A stretch of DNA of 64,000 nt from Sabethes cyaneus (GCF_943734655.1 NC_071355.1:205956939-206020938), one strand, 5' to 3'; shown: positions 32,165 to 43,807, numbered from the stretch's first letter. Made by a program: numbers and translations. Notes: a model not told the origin generated them from the sequence alone.

Positions 32165-33060
32165 AAGTCACGAGTTTGGTCAAGAAAAATACACAACAGT
32201 TAAAGATAAAAATATAGCGAATATACGGCAGAATGACGACGAAAGGATGCCAAAACCACAACAAAAAACGGGACATGGCAGAAAGCCTCCGAAAAAATGA
32301 TAAAAAAAAATCAAGAGTAGATGTCAAGAACGACGAACAAACGACGAAAACGCGATAAAGAGATGGCAAAAAGTCATTGAAAAGACAAAAAATACGATAG
32401 AGAGATGACAACAACACGACGAATACGAAGAAAATATAACAAGCATGACGAAAAAGCGATAAAAAGAAAGCAAATAGACGACAAAAAGACAACAGAGAGG
32501 TGGTTAAAAAAAATGAAACGATCATGGAAAGATAACGAAAAAGTGGGAACAAGTAGGCGAAAATACGATGGAAAAAAGACAACACAAATACAATGAAAGC
32601 GACCAAAAAGTGCCAAAAAAGATACTAAAAACAACGAAAAAGTTATAAATTAATGCAGCAAAAGCTCTAAAGAGACAATGAAAGGATGGCAAAACAACGA
32701 CAGAAGTACCAAAAAAGACTACAAGTCAAGAGCAACCAGAAACGCCACAAAACACGATAAAAAATGAATGCCGGGTCAGTCCCGGCGTAGTGGTTAGCAT
32801 TCACGCCTCTCACGCCGAGGACCCGGGTTCAAATCCATACCCCGCAGAAGTCACGAATGACCCAAGCTGTTAAAGTGACTGTTAATCTAACAAAAAAAGA
32901 CAAAAAATGACACTCGCTGAAAAGCCATATGTTAGCCAAAATGCCATATGTTAGAAAGAGTGAAAACGACTAGCAGACGTTAAAAAGACATTAAAAATAA
33001 CGAGACAAAAGACGAAGAAACCAAACAAAGAAAAATGAAAGACGAAATGCGAATTGAGTT
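32165..33060 (+). repeat. Purine-rich degenerate tract, block B
   Basis: Repeated variants of GACGAAAAAGCGATAAAAAG and GACAAAAAGACAACAGAG. It gives lysine-rich open frames on + and Phe-rich frames on -, neither a gene. A SINE-D copy (32768-32901) is embedded. Confidence 0.7.
32768..32901 (+). repeat. SINE-D: tRNA-derived SINE with 9-bp direct repeats
   Basis: The head GGCGTAGTGGTTAGCATTCA (box A) and CCCGGGTTCAAATCC (box B, GGTTCAAATCC at 32826-32836) resembles a tRNA, but the anticodon arm does not pair. It is followed by CACGAATGACCCAAGCTG and a tail ending in A-rich sequence. AAAAAATGA occurs on both sides (32759-32767, 32902-32910). Because the surroundings are A-rich, the duplication is supportive rather than proof. 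Confidence 0.7.
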
Positions 33061-33898
33061 TCTATAACGGAATGCATCACCTACGCTTGGCTTTAGATTT
33101 AAACACCGAAATTATTTTTCACTTTTCAGCAAAACTAACAAACACTTAATTCCCCTACAAAGCTTGGCTACGTCCTGTCTTATCCATCAATCTTCCTTGT
33201 TTGTTTATGGGTGTATGTTGTGCCTGAATCTGTCTTGTCTTTCGAATCTCTCTTCTCTCCATCAATCCGTCTTGTTTACCTTGTGCATCAGTCGGTCTGC
33301 TCCATCAGTCTGTTTTGTCCTTCGGCTTGTCTTGTCCATCGACCTGACTGGTTAATCAGTTTGTCTTGTCCATCGATCTGTGTTGTCCACTGTTCTGTTT
33401 TATCGGCTTGTGTTCTCCACCGCTCTGTCTCGTCCATCGGTTTTGTCAATCAACTTGTCTTGTCCATAATTCAGTCTTGTTCACCGGTCTATCTTGCTCA
33501 TCGCTGTGTCTTGTCCATCAGTCTTGTTTTATGTTCTACTTTGTCCTTCAGTCTATCTTGTTCATCGATCTGTCTTATCAATCAGTTTGTCTTGTCCAAC
33601 GATCTGTCTTGTCCACCGGTCTATCTTGTCCATCGCTTTGTCTTGTCCATTGGTTTTTTCTGTTGACCTGCCTTGTTCTTCGATCAGCCTTCTTCATCAC
33701 CCCGTCTCATACATCGGTCTATCTTATCCATCACTTTGTCTTGTCCATCGATCTTGTTTTTGATCTGCCTTGTCCTTCGGTCTGTCAAGCCAGCGTTTTG
33801 TCTTGTCCACTGGTCTTTTCTCCATCACTCTGTCTTGTTCGTCAGTCCTGTCAATCATTATTCTATCTTGTCCACTGGTCTATCTTGTCTATCGCTGT

Positions 33899-34215
33899 TT
33901 GAGATGGTCGGGTAGGAAAAGTTGAATACCCGAATCCGACCCGTACCTGACTATGAAAAAAAAATTAAAAACACGTACCCGACCCGACCCCGCAAGCTTA
34001 TTTTTTTTGATACCCAAGCCCGACAGGAACCCGTCGGATACGGGCACGGGCCCGGGTACCCGACCATCTTTAGTGTTAAATGTGGTCAATAGAGATACCC
34101 GACCCGACCCGATCCCGCAAATTAATTTTTTTAATACCCGAACCAGACCCGAACACGGCGGGTACGGGCTCTGGTGCGGATTTCGGGTAAGTTTTCCGCT
34201 ACCCGACTGTCTCTC
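33899..34215. mobile_element. hAT-like MITE inside the 17-bp minisatellite
   Basis: The ends TTGAGATGGTCGGGTA and, inverted, GAGAGACAGTCGGGTA are flanked by ATCGCTGT at 33891-33898 and 34216-34223. The interior is rich in ACCCGACCCGA blocks and contains a second internal inverted copy of TACCCGACCATCT near 34058. ATCGCTGT also occurs elsewhere in the minisatellite, so the 8-bp duplication could partly be coincidence. Confidence 0.7.
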
Positions 34216-34272
34216 ATCGCTGTGCCTTGTTCATCAGCCTAGTTTTTTGTTTCTGCCTTGTCCTTCGATCTA

Positions 34273-34480
34273 ACATACCAGGATTCCTGCTTTAAGAATC
34301 CAGAGGATTCTTATTTCATAATGCAAGCGATTCCCTTACCAAGCTATAAGTATCTCGGGGATTCAACCCTTGGATTGTCGTATATGAATCCTGATTCTAT
34401 AGGCAAAGCATTCTGTGCGAATCCTCTGCACGATTCCAATGTGAGGAATCTCAGACACTGTGCGAATATTTTTGGTTTGT
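34273..34480. repeat. GATTC/GAATC-rich segment inserted in the minisatellite
   Basis: About 200 bases with many copies of GATTC or GAATC (AGGATTCCTG, AAGAATCCAGAGGATTC, GCGAATCCTCTGCACGATTCC) in both orientations. The minisatellite resumes directly after it. No termini could be defined. Confidence 0.5.
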
Positions 34481-34690
34481 CCGTGTTGTCCATCGATCTG
34501 TCCTTTCAAACAGTTTGTCTTGCCCACCAGTCTGTTTTGTACATCGATCTGTCTTGTCTATCATTCTTCCTTGTCCATCGTTCTGTCTTGGTCATAGATC
34601 TGCCTTATCCTTCAGTCTGTGTTATTCATCAGTATATCTTGTTTGTCGGTCTGACTTTTTCCACCGGTGCGTCTTGCCGTTCTTTGTAGT

Positions 34691-37600
34691 AGATACAAAT
34701 ATTTCACTCGTTCTTGTTAGAAGATAGATTGTTTCGTAATATTACATTATCGGTAACATCGTATGTTAAACATGTCATTTTTTGGATTTTGCGAACATAA
34801 TTATAAGTAATGTTACCCGAAAAGTTTTCAATTTGCAATGTAAAATTTAACAGCTGCTCTTACGCTTATTTTCACCGTAGGATTCAGCACACCCAAGAGC
34901 CATCTGTTTTGAAAAAAGACAGACCAACATCAAATTCTAATTTTCAAACACGCAAGCACCCCTGCGCTCTCTGCATCAGTCCCGTCATACAATGATGTGT
35001 GCCGTAACGAATAATTTGCGGATCAAAATTTTCTCCACTTCCCTTCATCGTGGTACATACCGCGAGGGAATGAATAAATCCGTGCGTAGAATTTCCCATA
35101 CGAGAGGGGGTGACGGGCTGTATGTTTTATCCAATTGTTTTCAAGTGATTTATGCCTCCGGGGGCTCGAACCGAGCTGCTCGCGTGTCTTCTGCCTATTC
35201 CGTGATAATCCCATTTCCCATTTCTCTCCGACCTGTTAGTGAGTGCTACTTCGAACCTTTTTATCTACGGTGCCAAACGGTCACGGAAATAAATTCAATT
35301 CATCCTCTAAATGCTGTACCCTTTCAGTCAGTGTGCTGGCCGAGGTTGATTCTACCCTCCTAGCTAGACTGTGCTTAGTGCTGCATCTCTCGGTTGCTCT
35401 ATGCTCGGTCGGATGACGATTTTTCCATCAAACATTTAAACTCTATGATACGAGCGGGATTTTCGTCCGGATAAATAACGTCGAAAGGCAGAACCGAGAA
35501 AAAAAACTTTATCAGGAAATAGAAAACGCAGCATTATTTGCTTTCATATCTAATTCAATAACAGGGTTGCAGAGTTGTACGTTCGTTGGTAAACACAGAT
35601 ACGATAAGTGGTTAGGTTATTGCATTCTACCTACTCAGGTCAGGTCAGGACACAGCTGAAAGTTACAGATGCACGTTTGTAGGGAATCCGAAAGGCTTGT
35701 CAAGGGGTGGTTATTTGTGTGCATTTGCCGGTATCAGCTAGTGGTACCGTAAGGGTTCAAAAGCAAGCTGTTTGCTTATCTGAAACATGCAATGTGATCA
35801 CTTAAGATAAGACGCCTAAAGTCTTCGGCAAGTAAATGTTTAACCGATTAGCAGGGAAATGATCCAGTTCAGAACATAAGTCTAGATTTTGCCACACGTG
35901 CCTTCGATAATTATGTGCATACAAAAGCAGATGAGTGAACATATTGCAGATAAGCCGCATCTGTCTGTATCGTATAACGAACGTTTCCTCATCCCTACAT
36001 ACAAACATGCATTTTTGACTGGTGACATTCGATCATGCTCCTTTGTGCTTGACATTCGTACAGTGAATGATGCATGGCTGCAATAAAGGGATCTTATGTC
36101 CGGGATTGTTATTGAGTTTTACTTTTATTCCTGCTTAAGCTAATGGGATTTGCTTGATTTGATTGAATGCTTTTTCACTGCACTTGGTGCGAAAGCAATT
36201 GTTTGTAATCCAGTACAGGATATAATGCAGGATTTTGTTTCTGCTTTGATTTTTGCACCAATATGTTATCGCTTCATGCAATTATACCAGATTTGTCTTA
36301 ATTTCCTACATGGATTAAATTGAGATTTTAAATTTATAGTATATTAACTTCCATTTCTACATGTGTTTTGACTTTTTCAATCAAATTAGACGGTTAACAA
36401 GAATTCTCTACACTGTTAAGTGAGCTAGAAGCTTTTTTTATTTCATACGATCGTGTCGCATTCGTTTAGTAAGTCAACTTTATTCGAGGGTCCCACAACC
36501 CTCAATTGGGAAATCGACTTTAATAAAATTGTGTGAGCACTCTTCGTTCAATAATGAATTTCTGCAACACATTGTATGGCTGCTGCAAGCGCCGTAGAAG
36601 GAGTGCTCAAAACAGAATGAAATCCTATAGTAATTTGATACGCCAAACATCTACCAGGTTTTGTTCCATTCAAACAAAAAAAATCCAGTTGATGACAGAC
36701 TTGTGCTGCACACGCAAGCTGCACGGACCACAACAAGAGCTCGTCAAAAACACATCCATCTGTGTTTATTCCTAATTTGTTTTCCTCTCATCGCACACAC
36801 TTTTAACACATTCGGAAAATGTGCATCATCAACGACTTGACTCTCCCTCCGTTCGAACGTGCTAACCCAAACGAAACGCTATACCAAAATTTTAAGAGGC
36901 GACTTCAGTTTGGAGGATTTCTCATGATGGAAAACTGATCAGTTTCTTTCGATTTCTTTCCGGATCGTTGCTCAGTTTGTTAATCATAAAACTGTTTACT
37001 GTTGAACATAATTGAACATAAAATATTAAGAGGGTTGAACAATATATATTACCACCTGCTGATAATATTGATTCTATCTATGCTGGTTTCAGCTTAGACA
37101 GTTTCAATAACCCCAGGCAGCCGCCTGTTAACTTATTCACTGTCGACGGTAATTATCCGTGTGTTCTTTATTGAATATACACTCCAAAGAGAAAGGTTTT
37201 TCGTGAAATTTGTGAAACTGGCGAGCCGCAACTGACTAAAAACAAATAAATCAATTAATTTTGAAGTTCGTTTCCAAAAATAACAGTCTAAGATTCAAAG
37301 TTTTCGTTTTCTACTTGAAGTGTGCGCTTTCACAAAAAATCCATAAATTTTTTCAAACACCTGACCTAGGTCTGTCATTTCGGGAGTAGAGTGCTGCTGT
37401 CGGGCCGTCGGTGATTGATTAATGGCCCAACAATCAAAAACCAATAGATAACTACTTGAACTCTGAATTTCTCCCCCAGAAAATAAAAAAAAAACATAAT
37501 TCATTCTAGCCAAGAAAAACTGATCGCGTCTGGGTAATACCTAGTAGAGAAAATAAAAACACAAACAATTAGCTTTGCTGCACGCACACGGCTTGTGAGC

Positions 37601-38165
37601 ATAAATCACACGGAAAAAGCACTTTGTTTGGGTTCCGGCATCTTCTGGATTTCAACATTCTTGGTTGCTCCCTTCGGAAGTGTGCGTCCAGAAAATAGTT
37701 CTGAGAAACCTTTGCCCTATGCCGATTGCAAGTCAAAAGTCAAAACCTAAATTAATTGTAATAAAATGTGTTTTAAGGTGTACAATGAATGTAAATTCTT
37801 CACTTCGAATTTTCTTACAGAAAGTTTGGTGCAGTTAAATTTGTCACAAAGAAAACATGTTTTGTCCAATTTTTCTTTATACGGTTCAGTGAAGCGAGAA
37901 GGTGAATGTCACTGGAAATTCTTCCCAGTTATTTCCAACTAACCAGACTAATTGTTATTCGCCATATATCGTTTGTCTTTTTCTAGTACATTATCAATTT
38001 CTACCCATTCTTTCATCAGTTTTCGTTGAGCGCGTTGAATAAGGCTGCTTTCGGTTTCTTGGCGCACTGTCGAAAGTTGTAGCATTCGTTCCGCTTATGG
38101 AACATGGTCTTCGGTTTAATCTAAGCAGACTTGTATTTATATTATTATCATTTATTGCAAAATTT
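34691..38165. other. Stretch without recognised genes or repeats
   Basis: No ORF above about 125 codons and no family I recognise. No transposon ends were noticed by eye. Confidence 0.45.
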
Positions 38166-38169
38166 GCTA

Positions 38170-38385
38170 GGCCGAAAAGCAAAGCAAAGCCATGAGTATA
38201 AACGTCCTTGACCCTTCTTTATCGACAGACTTCGCAGCCGGCTATTAGAGTACAGGACAATTACGGGGCTAGTGCAACGATCCTACTGACTCTATAGCAG
38301 CACCTCCCAGCCGAGATTCGAACATACGACGACTGGCTTGTTAGGTCAGCATCGTACCCCGAAACTAACTGGGCGGAGAACATGA
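38170..38385 (-). repeat. SINE-B copy 4
   Basis: Complement of the family order: AAAAGCAAAGCAAAGCC, TTTATCGACAGACTTCGCAG, GAGTACAGGACAATTACGGG, GAGATTCGAACATACGACGA (box B) and CTTGTTAGGTCAGCATCGTA. It is well preserved and can be compared base by base with 19945-20126. Confidence 0.8.
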
Positions 38386-38639
38386 AAGTGCTAACAAAAT
38401 TTTGAAGTTATCTCATAACCTTCAGATTACTCCAGATATAAAACCGCGTTCCTGAGTTTTAAAGAATGTTTCAGAATAACAATAAAACTGTTCTTTAAAT
38501 CTTTTCACAATTGCACAATCTGCGTAACCCGATCTCGTTGATAATGATGCCAGACAATAACCGTGCATCAAACGCGTTTAGTGCAAAATGTGCTACGAAT
38601 GTGTTCTCGAACCGAATACGAACCGTTCGTAATATACTA

Positions 38640-39276
38640 GGTTATTTTTTTTCGATCATTCATTTTACGTGAATTCTTTTTGCGTCCACTTTTTTACGTC
38701 CGAAATTTGAATGACCATCAAATACCATGAGGTAATTTCAGGAAAATCGAAATAACTTCTTTTATCGTACAAAATTTGAATTAACATCTTCTCTTGCTAC
38801 GTTCAAAATTTGAGTTAACGTCCTCTCGTTTTACGTCCAAAATTTGACTTAACGTTCCCTTGAATCCACGGAATTTGAATCCTATTTTTTACGATTGGGG
38901 GTCTTCGAAAAAACCCAAGAGTATTTTTTAATCGACCAAAAAAATATGGATTTTAGACATTTTTACTTCAAGTTTAAACATGAAAACCAAATCGAAAAAA
39001 GACACGAAAGAATTTTTTTTGCCGATTTTCGAGAATTATACTCTGAATTTCCATTTCTATTTCGTGCTAGAAGCGTTAACTCAACTCTTACATTTATTTT
39101 TAAGTTTTTCAGGCTGCAGAGCCCACAGATAATTGATTTTACAAAAAAAATTAGCCCATATCCTACAAATTATTGCCCCCAGATTTTTCAAGCTAATTTG
39201 CAAGGGGGGGGGGGGTGACAAAAACTTTAAAAATAATTTTCAATGGCCTAATGGACGTAAATCGAGACTTGAGTGT
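38640..39276 (+). mobile_element. MITE-1 copy 2
   Basis: The right end is GGACGTAAATCGAGACTTGAGT (39253-39274). It shares with copy 1, in the same direction, ATATGGATTTTAGACATTTTTAC, GCCGATTTTCGAGAA, TAGAAGCGTTAACTCAAC and a poly-G block near 39204. The tandem ACGTCC block (about 38680-38900) runs in the opposite direction to copy 1. It has none of the nested inserts, so it supplies empty sites. A 107-codon ORF inside is not a gene. Confidence 0.8.
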
Positions 39277-39404
39277 AACGACATTTGTGGTAGAAAATAA
39301 GCCTAGGAATGTGTGACTGTTTAAATGATATGAATATTTTTATTAGCTGCGAATGTAATTTTACGAATACATTTTCTAAAAATAATGCGAAAATATGTTC
39401 GATG

Positions 39405-39485
39405 TAGAGAAGGATTGATAGAGATAGAGCGGGGAATAGATAGAGGTAGAGAGAGGGATAAATAGAGATAGAGTGAGGAATGGAT
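39405..39485 (+). repeat. GATAGAG-type microsatellite
   Basis: Degenerate GATAGAGATAGAG units with interspersed AGAGAGGGATAA. A similar short patch is at 43330-43375. Confidence 0.7.
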
Positions 39486-40100
39486 AGATATTTGTTTTGT
39501 TCTATTGTTCTCTTTTTCTCCGCTGCAATTGATATTTTTTCTGTTAATTTGGAGTTTCACGTTGAGACAAATCTGCGAACCGACGTGCATGCTATCGCTA
39601 GAGTCCCAGTGTTTTTGTTGACTGTGCCAAACGGCCATCTCGCTGTAGGCATTGTCCTATATGAGTTGCAAGTGGATATTAGGCCGCATGAATAAAACAA
39701 TCTACTTTGCTTTTTCCATATTAATCTTATGGGAGAAGTAAACCAAACTCTTTTATTCATACGGCGTATTGGCAATCGAAGTAACCGGAATAACCGGAAT
39801 AAGACCTACCAGATTTCCGCAGAGATGTTTATGGCACAATAGGACACCGCTTCTGGTTTCTGATAATAAAGAACAAAAGTTGGCGCTAGTGTATGTGCTT
39901 CTTGAAACTATCAATGTTTCCCGGTTGAATACAGCAGATGTCGTTATTTTGTAACGTATATTGTACATATTGGAAACAGCCCAATTTTGCGCGACATAAA
40001 TTTACTCCGCGCAGCAATAGTACTCTCATGCATCTCAGTTTCTTTTGTATTTATAGCTAATCGCAATATAACGTTTGACATCTGAACCAATCAATAATTG
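39486..40100. other. Short unclassified stretch
   Basis: ORFs of about 70 codons only. It contains the local near-repeat GTAACCGGAATAACCGGAATA near 39780. No family recognised. Confidence 0.4.
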
Positions 40101-41118
40101 GTAAACATTGTTTTTATTTATCGCGTACACGATGGAAGAACTGCTAACGATAAACGGAAGTTCTACGAGAAGTTAAACCGTTCGCGCAAAGGCTATGTGC
40201 CGCAGGCTGATATGTGTCGGGACTCAGACGGTAATCTTCTCACGAACGAACGTGAGATAATCGAGAGGTGGAAGCAGTATTATGACGAGCACCTTAACAG
40301 CGATGTAGCTGAACATGAAGATGACGATATAGTAATAGATCTTGGAGCACGTGCAGAAGACCACAGAATACCAATCCCCAACTTCCAGGAGGTAGCAGAA
40401 GAGATCGGTCGGCTGAAGAACAATAGAACAGCTGGGGCTAATCAGCTACCCGGCGAACTACTGAAATACGGTGGTGACGCACTGGCTAGAGCGATGCAAT
40501 GGGTCATTGTCAAGATTTGGGAGGAGGAGCTACTACCGGAGAAGTGGATGGAAGGCATCGTGTATCTGATCTACAAAAAGGGCGACAAGTTGGATTGTTG
40601 TAATTACCGCGCAATCACACTGTTGAACGCGGCATACAAGGTACTCTCCCAAATTTTATGCCGTCGATTATCATCACCATTTGCAAAGCAGTTCGTGGGG
40701 GAGCGGGATTCATGGGTACCCGTGCCACCACGGACCAGATTTTCGCACTTCGGCAAGTGTTGCAGAAATGTCGCGAATACAACGTGCCCACGCATCATTT
40801 ATTCATCGACTTCAAATCGGCGTACGACACGATCGATCGAGATCAGCTACGGCAGATTATGCACTACTACGGATTTCCGGATAAACTAACGCGATTGGTC
40901 AAGGCGACGATGGATCGAGTAATGTGTGTTGTTCGAATATCAGGGGCAGTCTCGAGTCCCTTTGAATCTCGAAGAGGGTTTCGGCAAGGGGATGTGCTTT
41001 CATTAGCTATTCAACATCGCTTTGGAGGGTGTGCCAAGAAGAGCGGGGAAAGACACGAGTGGCACGTTATTCAAGAAGTCCCTCCAGCTTCTTGGCTTCG
41101 CTGACAACGTTGACATTA

Positions 41119-42030
41119 TTTTATTTATTTATTTATTTACTGGTCTTCGACTATGTCGCACAGACAGTTCTTAATATAGACTTATTCTAAGTTTAAAGGT
41201 ACTTCTGGTTACATTAAAATCATAACAATCAGACACAATATTAAATTCACGAGAACACATGTCAATTGGATTACTCCGGGCGAAGGGAGTACGATGTAAC
41301 GGCAGTCTAAAGAAATCCGCTCATCGGGTATGCCTAAGTGGTACGTTAAACCGAACTTGGCCTAGCAGCTTAGGAGACCTTATAGTTGAGCATAAATCGT
41401 TTACAAAAAGAACAAATAACAGCTGCCCCAGGTGGCTTCCTTGAGGTAGTCCAGAGAGTATTTCAAATGGAATAGAGCTAGTTCCATTTACGCGAACAAA
41501 TGCAGTACGACCGGTAAGGTATGATAGTATCCATCGTATCAGCCATTCAGGAAATCCGATTTTATCAAGCTTCGCTATCATCAAATTGTGTGGTACTCTA
41601 TCGAAGGCTTTAGCAAAATCAACATACGCGGCGTCGAATTGTTGACGCTTCTCAAGTGCGCTTTTCAGTGAAGAGACATATGCCATCATATTGGTGATCA
41701 TCGAGCGCTTTTTCGCAAAACCATTCAGAAATGATGTGATGAACCTTCAGGTAGAGTGAGTCGTGGATAAGGCTTTTCAATACTTTGGACAGGCAGCTCA
41801 GGATTGAAATACCACGGTAGTTCGCGACATCATGGGCATTACCTGCTTTTCCTAGTAGCACAGTTGTTACAAAACAGTTGTGACAACCGATATGTAACTA
41901 ATTTTAGTTAGTCATAAATGAGTTGCGGCAACTAAAAGTGCCAAATGTGTGCTGCTTGGGTTATGGACAGGTGCAATTGCAGCAGTCTTCCACACACGCG
42001 GGAAAATTCCTTCCGCCATGGACAAATTAC
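41119..42030 (-). pseudogene. Jockey-like RT fragment inserted in the RTE copy
   Basis: The minus strand encodes MAEGIFPRVWKTAAIAPVH near 42005-41960, GNAHDVANYRGISILSCLSK near 41840, AAYVDFAKAFDRVPHNLMIA near 41620 (motif A), GFPEWLIRWILSYLTGRTAF and LSGLPQGSHLGQLLF near 41440 (motif B). The 3' end is a run of AAAT units (TTTATTTATTTATTTATTTA on +, 41119-41142). The YADD box is not reached before a truncated or diverged 3' part. It is younger than the RTE copy it interrupts. Exact superfamily (Jockey versus CR1) is uncertain. Confidence 0.82.
41851..41960. mobile_element. 110-bp miniature element inside the Jockey-like RT
   Basis: Its ends CCTAGTAGCACAG and the complement of CTGTGCTGCTTGGG-like right end (TGTGTGCTGCTTGGG) are roughly inverted. 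It separates IAPVH from KAGNAHDVANYRG, which should be adjacent in the RT. It contains small palindromes such as AGTTGCGGCAACT. The target duplication is at most two bases by eye. Confidence 0.55.
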
Positions 42031-43080
42031 ACGTACCTTTGAGAGGATGGCGGAAACGTACTGAAAGCTAAAGCCAAAGGGATTGGATTTGTCATTAATG
42101 TATCGAAAACAAAATACATGAAAGAAAGAGGTTCTAGAGAAGTGAATGCTGACCTCCCTCCCCGAATTCATTTAGACGGTGATGAAATCGAGGTGATAGA
42201 AGAGTTCGTGTATCGTGGCTCACTGGTTACCGCAGACAACGACACCAGCAGAAAATACAAAGACGCATTATGGAAGGAAATCGTGCCTACTTTGGACTCC
42301 GTCGAATGTGACCGAACAAAATTCGCCACCGCACGAAGTTAACAATCTACAAGATTAAACCGGTAGTCCTTTATGGCCATGAGGCATGAACTATGCTCGT
42401 GGAAGACCTACGCGCCCTTAGTGTTTTCGAACGGAACGGCGGAGTGCAGATGGAAGACGGAACGTGGAGGAGTCTAACGAACCATGAAATGTCATGGTCG
42501 CCTGCGATGGGCTGGGCACCTCGTGAGGATGTTGGACGACAGCCCGGTTAAAAAAGTTCTCAATAATGATCCGACTGGAACGAGACGCCGGCGCAAGCAA
42601 GATGGATGGATCAAGTGGACGGTGACCTGCGGACCCTACGCAGACTACGTGGCTGGCGAATTGCGGCCAAGGACCGAGTGGAATGGAGATGACTTCTTCG
42701 TACAGCAGAGGTAACTACGGCCTGGAGCTGATTGAGTAAAGTAAGTAAGTATGCTGTGGAGAGGTATAGGAAAAGTGTTTTTATCAAAATTAGACATAAG
42801 TTATGAAAATTAAGCATGATAGAGTAACTGTACCACAAATAAAATGTGATTAGTGATTGTTTTTTAGGTGGGCAAAACATAGATAAGTGAGAAATTTCGA
42901 TTTTACTACCACTAGAAAAGCGGCATCTCTTGAAAAGCAACGGTTCGTGTGGTGTCCTATTGACGTTATACTCATTTCAATAAATTAACATTTTTCAAAT
43001 CTATTGTCGAATGGTGATGTCGTATGTCGCATATAATTTAACATATGTTTGTGGTTTACAGTTATCAACACAAGTGTTCT

Positions 43081-43278
43081 AGTGCTGAAGTAGTGCCAAT
43101 ATAGGACCGATAGATTTTTAACGCAACTGATAGTGCAAACCAGCTCTAACATTTCTAATATATGTCTACTCACCATTAGAGTGCTGAAATGATGCCAATA
43201 CAAAGCCTATAGATTTTTGACGTAACCTATAGTGCAAATTGGCATTAGAATTTCTGATAAATGACTAATCAGAATGCG
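43081..43278 (+). repeat. Two-copy tandem duplication, period 99 bp
   Basis: AGTGCTGAAGTAGTGCCAAT at 43081 recurs as AGTGCTGAAATGATGCCAAT at 43180. Later blocks (GATAGATTTTTAACGCAAC / TATAGATTTTTGACGTAAC, TAGTGCAAA) keep the same spacing. It is non-coding and moderately diverged. Confidence 0.8.
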
Positions 43279-43329
43279 GATATGTGACTAATAGAAAGTT
43301 TTGCGTAGTGCTGTATGGTACCTGAGTAG

Positions 43330-43375
43330 AGAGAGGTATAAATAGAGATAGAGAAAGGGAGAGAGACAGAGATAT
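43330..43375 (+). repeat. GAGA-type simple repeat
   Basis: GAGAGAGGTATAAATAGAGA followed by TAGAGAAAGGGAGAGAGACA. Low-complexity purine DNA. Confidence 0.7.
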
Positions 43376-43805
43376 CTTTGTGAAACTAATCTATTAACGC
43401 AGCAAATGCTAAAAAGCATCATGGAAAATAAAGATTACATCAATTCTCAATTAAGATTACTATCATTATTCTTGTCGACGGCCGCATGCACCGCAGAGAG
43501 AATGCCAAGGAATCCAATGGAAACTTTGAAATTAAGTGGGAGCAAGAAAGCGTGGACCTCCCGTAGCAAACGCTTCCTATACAATATATTATTAGTCGTT
43601 GGAGGTATATTTGCTAATAAAGATTTTGTGATGCTCCGGACCCTCGAAGATGAGTTGATTGCATTTAGACTAGAAGCCAGGCTATAATAGGCCAGGATAT
43701 AGCACCTTATTATAATATAATTAAATGGAAAAATCTCTCTTGCTCATGTTATTCTATGTTGTTACACCAATGTGATTATTTTGGTTGTTCTTGACTTTTG
43801 AACTC
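43376..43805. other. Unclassified stretch, one 93-codon ORF
   Basis: The + ORF at 43406-43687 begins MLKSIMENKDYINSQLRLLS. It could be a hAT-type transposase C-terminal relic (dimerisation-like), judged only from its general look. I cannot support it further. Confidence 0.25.
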
Positions 43806-43807
43806 TA

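Larger units (their letters stand above)
33175..34690 (+). repeat. 17-bp minisatellite, block 2, with two insertions
   Basis: Dozens of units related to CTTGTCCATCGATCTGT from about 33175 to 33890, resuming at 34217-34272 and 34480-34680. The translated frames at 33211, 33366 and 33494 all read the same cycle (SCPS.CLVHRSVLSI.L), because a 17-base unit rotates the frame each time. It is interrupted by a hAT-like MITE (33899-34215) and by a GATTC-rich segment (34273-34480). Confidence 0.88.
40105..42751 (+). pseudogene. RTE-like RT pseudogene interrupted by a Jockey-like element
   Basis: Part 1 (40105-41118): LTNEREIIERWKQYYDEHLN, AGANQLPGELLKYGGD, EKWMEGIVYLIYKKGDKL, YRAITLLNAAYKVLSQIL. After a frameshift near 40695 come GTRATTDQIFALRQVLQ, FIDFKSAYDTIDRDQLRQI (motif A), GFRQGD and LLGFADNVDII (motif C with the second D changed to N). 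Part 2 (about 42035-42751): LKAKAKGIGFVINVSKTKYM near 42065 (frameshifted), DGDEIEVIEEFVYRGSLVTA, then RWAGHLVRMLDDSPVKK. It ends in GTAAAGTAAGTAAGTA at about 42735. The 5' region and endonuclease are absent. The element between the halves is on the opposite strand. Confidence 0.88.

Noticed and set aside
32790..32850. Functional tRNA gene
   Set aside because: Box A and B resemble a tRNA, but the anticodon arm does not pair, the acceptor ends do not match, and a SINE body follows.
33211..33902. Overlapping 150-180-codon ORFs with SCPS.CLVHRS repeats
   Set aside because: All three frames read the same peptide because the DNA is a 17-bp minisatellite.
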